Shown piece by piece: positions 4,409-5,572 of a stretch of 5,572 bases of DNA. Under the pieces are notes generated by a model. The model saw nothing but the letters and a program-made list of their open reading frames with translations, was not told the origin of the DNA and did no database searches. The position numbers and the translations under genes are program-made. The stretch is from an uncultured Ruminococcus sp. (GTDB taxonomy: Bacteria > Bacillota > Clostridia > Oscillospirales > Ruminococcaceae). The stretch is from positions 1-5,572 of the forward strand of contig CABQIF010000130.1 of assembly GCA_902464115.1 (NCBI GenBank), read 5' to 3'. The stretch's first letter is position 1; the number at the start of each line of letters is the position of its first letter.

Positions 4409-5572
4409 ATGTCAAGAGAAATCCCATACAAAATTTATCTGGAAGAATCCGAAATGCCAAAACAATGGTACAATGTGCGTGCCGATATGAAGAAAAAGCC
4501 TGCTCCGCTGTTGAATCCGGCAACCAAACAGCCAGTTACCGCAGAAGAGTTGGAAGCTGTTTTCTGCAAGGAACTCGTAAAGCAGGAATTGGATGACACA
4601 ACTGCATATATTGATATTCCGCAGGAAATCTTGAATTTCTACCGGATGTATCGTCCATCTCCGCTGGTTCGTGCATACTGCTTGGAAAAGAAGCTGGGTA
4701 CACCGGCAAAGATTTATTATAAGTTTGAAGGAAACAATACCAGCGGTAGCCACAAGCTGAATTCTGCAATTGCACAGGCTTACTATGCAAAGCAGCAGGG
4801 CTTGAAGGGCGTTACCACAGAAACCGGTGCTGGTCAATGGGGTACTGCACTTTCCATGGCTTGTGCATATCTGGGACTGGATTGTCAGGTATTCATGGTA
4901 AAGGTTTCTTATGAGCAGAAGCCGTTCCGCAGAGAAGTTATGCGGACATATGGGGCAAATGTAACCCCTTCCCCATCCACAAAGACCGCAGTCGGCAGAA
5001 AAATTCTGGAAGAATTCCCTGGTACAAATGGTAGCCTTGGCTGTGCCATTTCAGAAGCAGTAGAAGCAGCAACCACACAAGAAGGTTATCGCTATGTGCT
5101 GGGCTCTGTATTGTCGCAGGTATTGCTGCATCAGTCTGTTATTGGATTGGAAACCAAAACAGCGATGGATAAGTACGGCATTCATCCGGATATTATCATT
5201 GGCTGTGCTGGCGGCGGCTCTAACTTGGGCGGTTTGATTTCTCCGTTTATGGGTGAAAAGCTGCGTGGAGAAGCAGATTATCGTTTTATTGCAGTTGAAC
5301 CGGCATCTTGTCCGAGTCTGACTCGTGGTGTTTATGCATATGATTTCTGTGATACTGGTAAGGTTTGCCCACTGCAGAAGATGTATACACTGGGTAGTGG
5401 ATTTATGCCAGCTCCGAACCATGCAGGTGGTTTGCGGTATCATGGTATGAGTGCAACCTTGTCTGAACTGTACGATCAGGGCTTGATGGAAGCAACTTCT
5501 GTTGAGCAGACGGCTGTATTTGCTGCTGCAGAACAGTTCGCACGAGTAGAAGGCATCTTGCCTGCTCCGGAA
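4409..5572 (+). CDS. trpB: TrpB2-type tryptophan synthase beta chain (3' partial)
   Basis: This frame runs 388 codons to the right edge without a stop; TrpB2 proteins are usually about 420-455 aa, so some 40-65 residues are missing. It is a PLP enzyme that joins indole and L-serine to form L-tryptophan in the cytoplasm. The PLP-binding lysine is K116 in GSHKLNSA (113-120). The catalytic-loop motif is TETGAGQWG (137-145), with W where the classical TrpB1 has H, and the phosphate-binding loop is CAGGGSNLGG (266-275). An N-terminal extension of about 80 residues before RPSPLVRA (82-89), the GQWG wording and the terminal EGILPAPE indicate the TrpB2 subgroup, which often works without TrpA. The start is set by AAAGGAG at 4393-4399, 9 nt before the ATG. 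The gene lies directly downstream of a Trp T-box, in agreement with a tryptophan-supply role. No trpA is visible in the window. Confidence 0.95.
   Translation, partial: MSREIPYKIYLEESEMPKQWYNVRADMKKKPAPLLNPATKQPVTAEELEAVFCKELVKQELDDTTAYIDIPQEILNFYRMYRPSPLVRAYCLEKKLGTPAKIYYKFEGNNTSGSHKLNSAIAQAYYAKQQGLKGVTTETGAGQWGTALSMACAYLGLDCQVFMVKVSYEQKPFRREVMRTYGANVTPSPSTKTAVGRKILEEFPGTNGSLGCAISEAVEAATTQEGYRYVLGSVLSQVLLHQSVIGLETKTAMDKYGIHPDIIIGCAGGGSNLGGLISPFMGEKLRGEADYRFIAVEPASCPSLTRGVYAYDFCDTGKVCPLQKMYTLGSGFMPAPNHAGGLRYHGMSATLSELYDQGLMEATSVEQTAVFAAAEQFARVEGILPAPE

Noticed and set aside
4225..4596. ORFs across the T-box leader (4130-4393, 4225-4596, 4084-4431 on the minus strand)
   Set aside because: This stretch is a structured T-box RNA, and the frame extending past 4409 conflicts with TrpB2.
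5051..5443. 130-codon minus-strand ORF
   Set aside because: It is antisense to the conserved TrpB2 PLP-binding region, with no domain or ribosome binding site.

Overview
This window looks like chromosomal DNA of a low-to-moderate GC Gram-positive bacterium of the Clostridia, perhaps a Ruminococcaceae/Oscillospirales-type gut organism. The evidence is a Trp-specific T-box leader, strong AGGAGG-type ribosome binding sites, TTGACA/TGn extended -10 promoters, a RelP/YwaC-type small alarmone synthetase, a short Firmicutes-style CarD-family protein, and indirect asparaginyl-tRNA synthesis (archaeal-type AspRS plus GatB). The taxonomic placement is an inference. All genes are on the + strand.

Layout. 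(1) Positions 2-2575 hold one uninterrupted reading frame, open at the left edge, that encodes nearly all of GatB (the amidotransferase B subunit, including its YqeY/tail domain), then an A/E/K-rich linker, then a complete archaeal-type aspartyl-tRNA synthetase. This covalent GatB-AspRS fusion is the most striking item in the window: it would put the enzyme that misacylates tRNA(Asn) with Asp and a subunit of the enzyme that amidates it into one polypeptide, a built-in transamidosome. (2) After a 52-nt gap without an obvious terminator comes a small (p)ppGpp synthetase (2628-3308). (3) The 3309-3509 gap holds an 11-bp direct repeat, a strong promoter, a perfect 14-bp hairpin with a U-tract lying between that promoter and the next gene, and a possible 25-codon leader ORF that spans the hairpin and stops directly against the next start codon. 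(4) A CarD-family RNA polymerase-binding regulator lies at 3510-3992. (5) The 3993-4408 gap holds an extended -10 promoter and a T-box leader whose specifier codon reads as UGG (Trp), with tandem hairpins before the ribosome binding site. (6) The window ends inside a TrpB2-type tryptophan synthase beta chain (4409 to the right edge, stop not reached).

How the parts relate. The fusion supplies Asn-tRNA(Asn), the alarmone synthetase makes (p)ppGpp, and CarD-family proteins act on RNA polymerase at promoters. The first three genes are therefore all tied to translation capacity and its transcriptional response, although a functional link is only inferred from adjacency. TrpB2 is a separate unit, controlled by uncharged tRNA(Trp) through its T-box.
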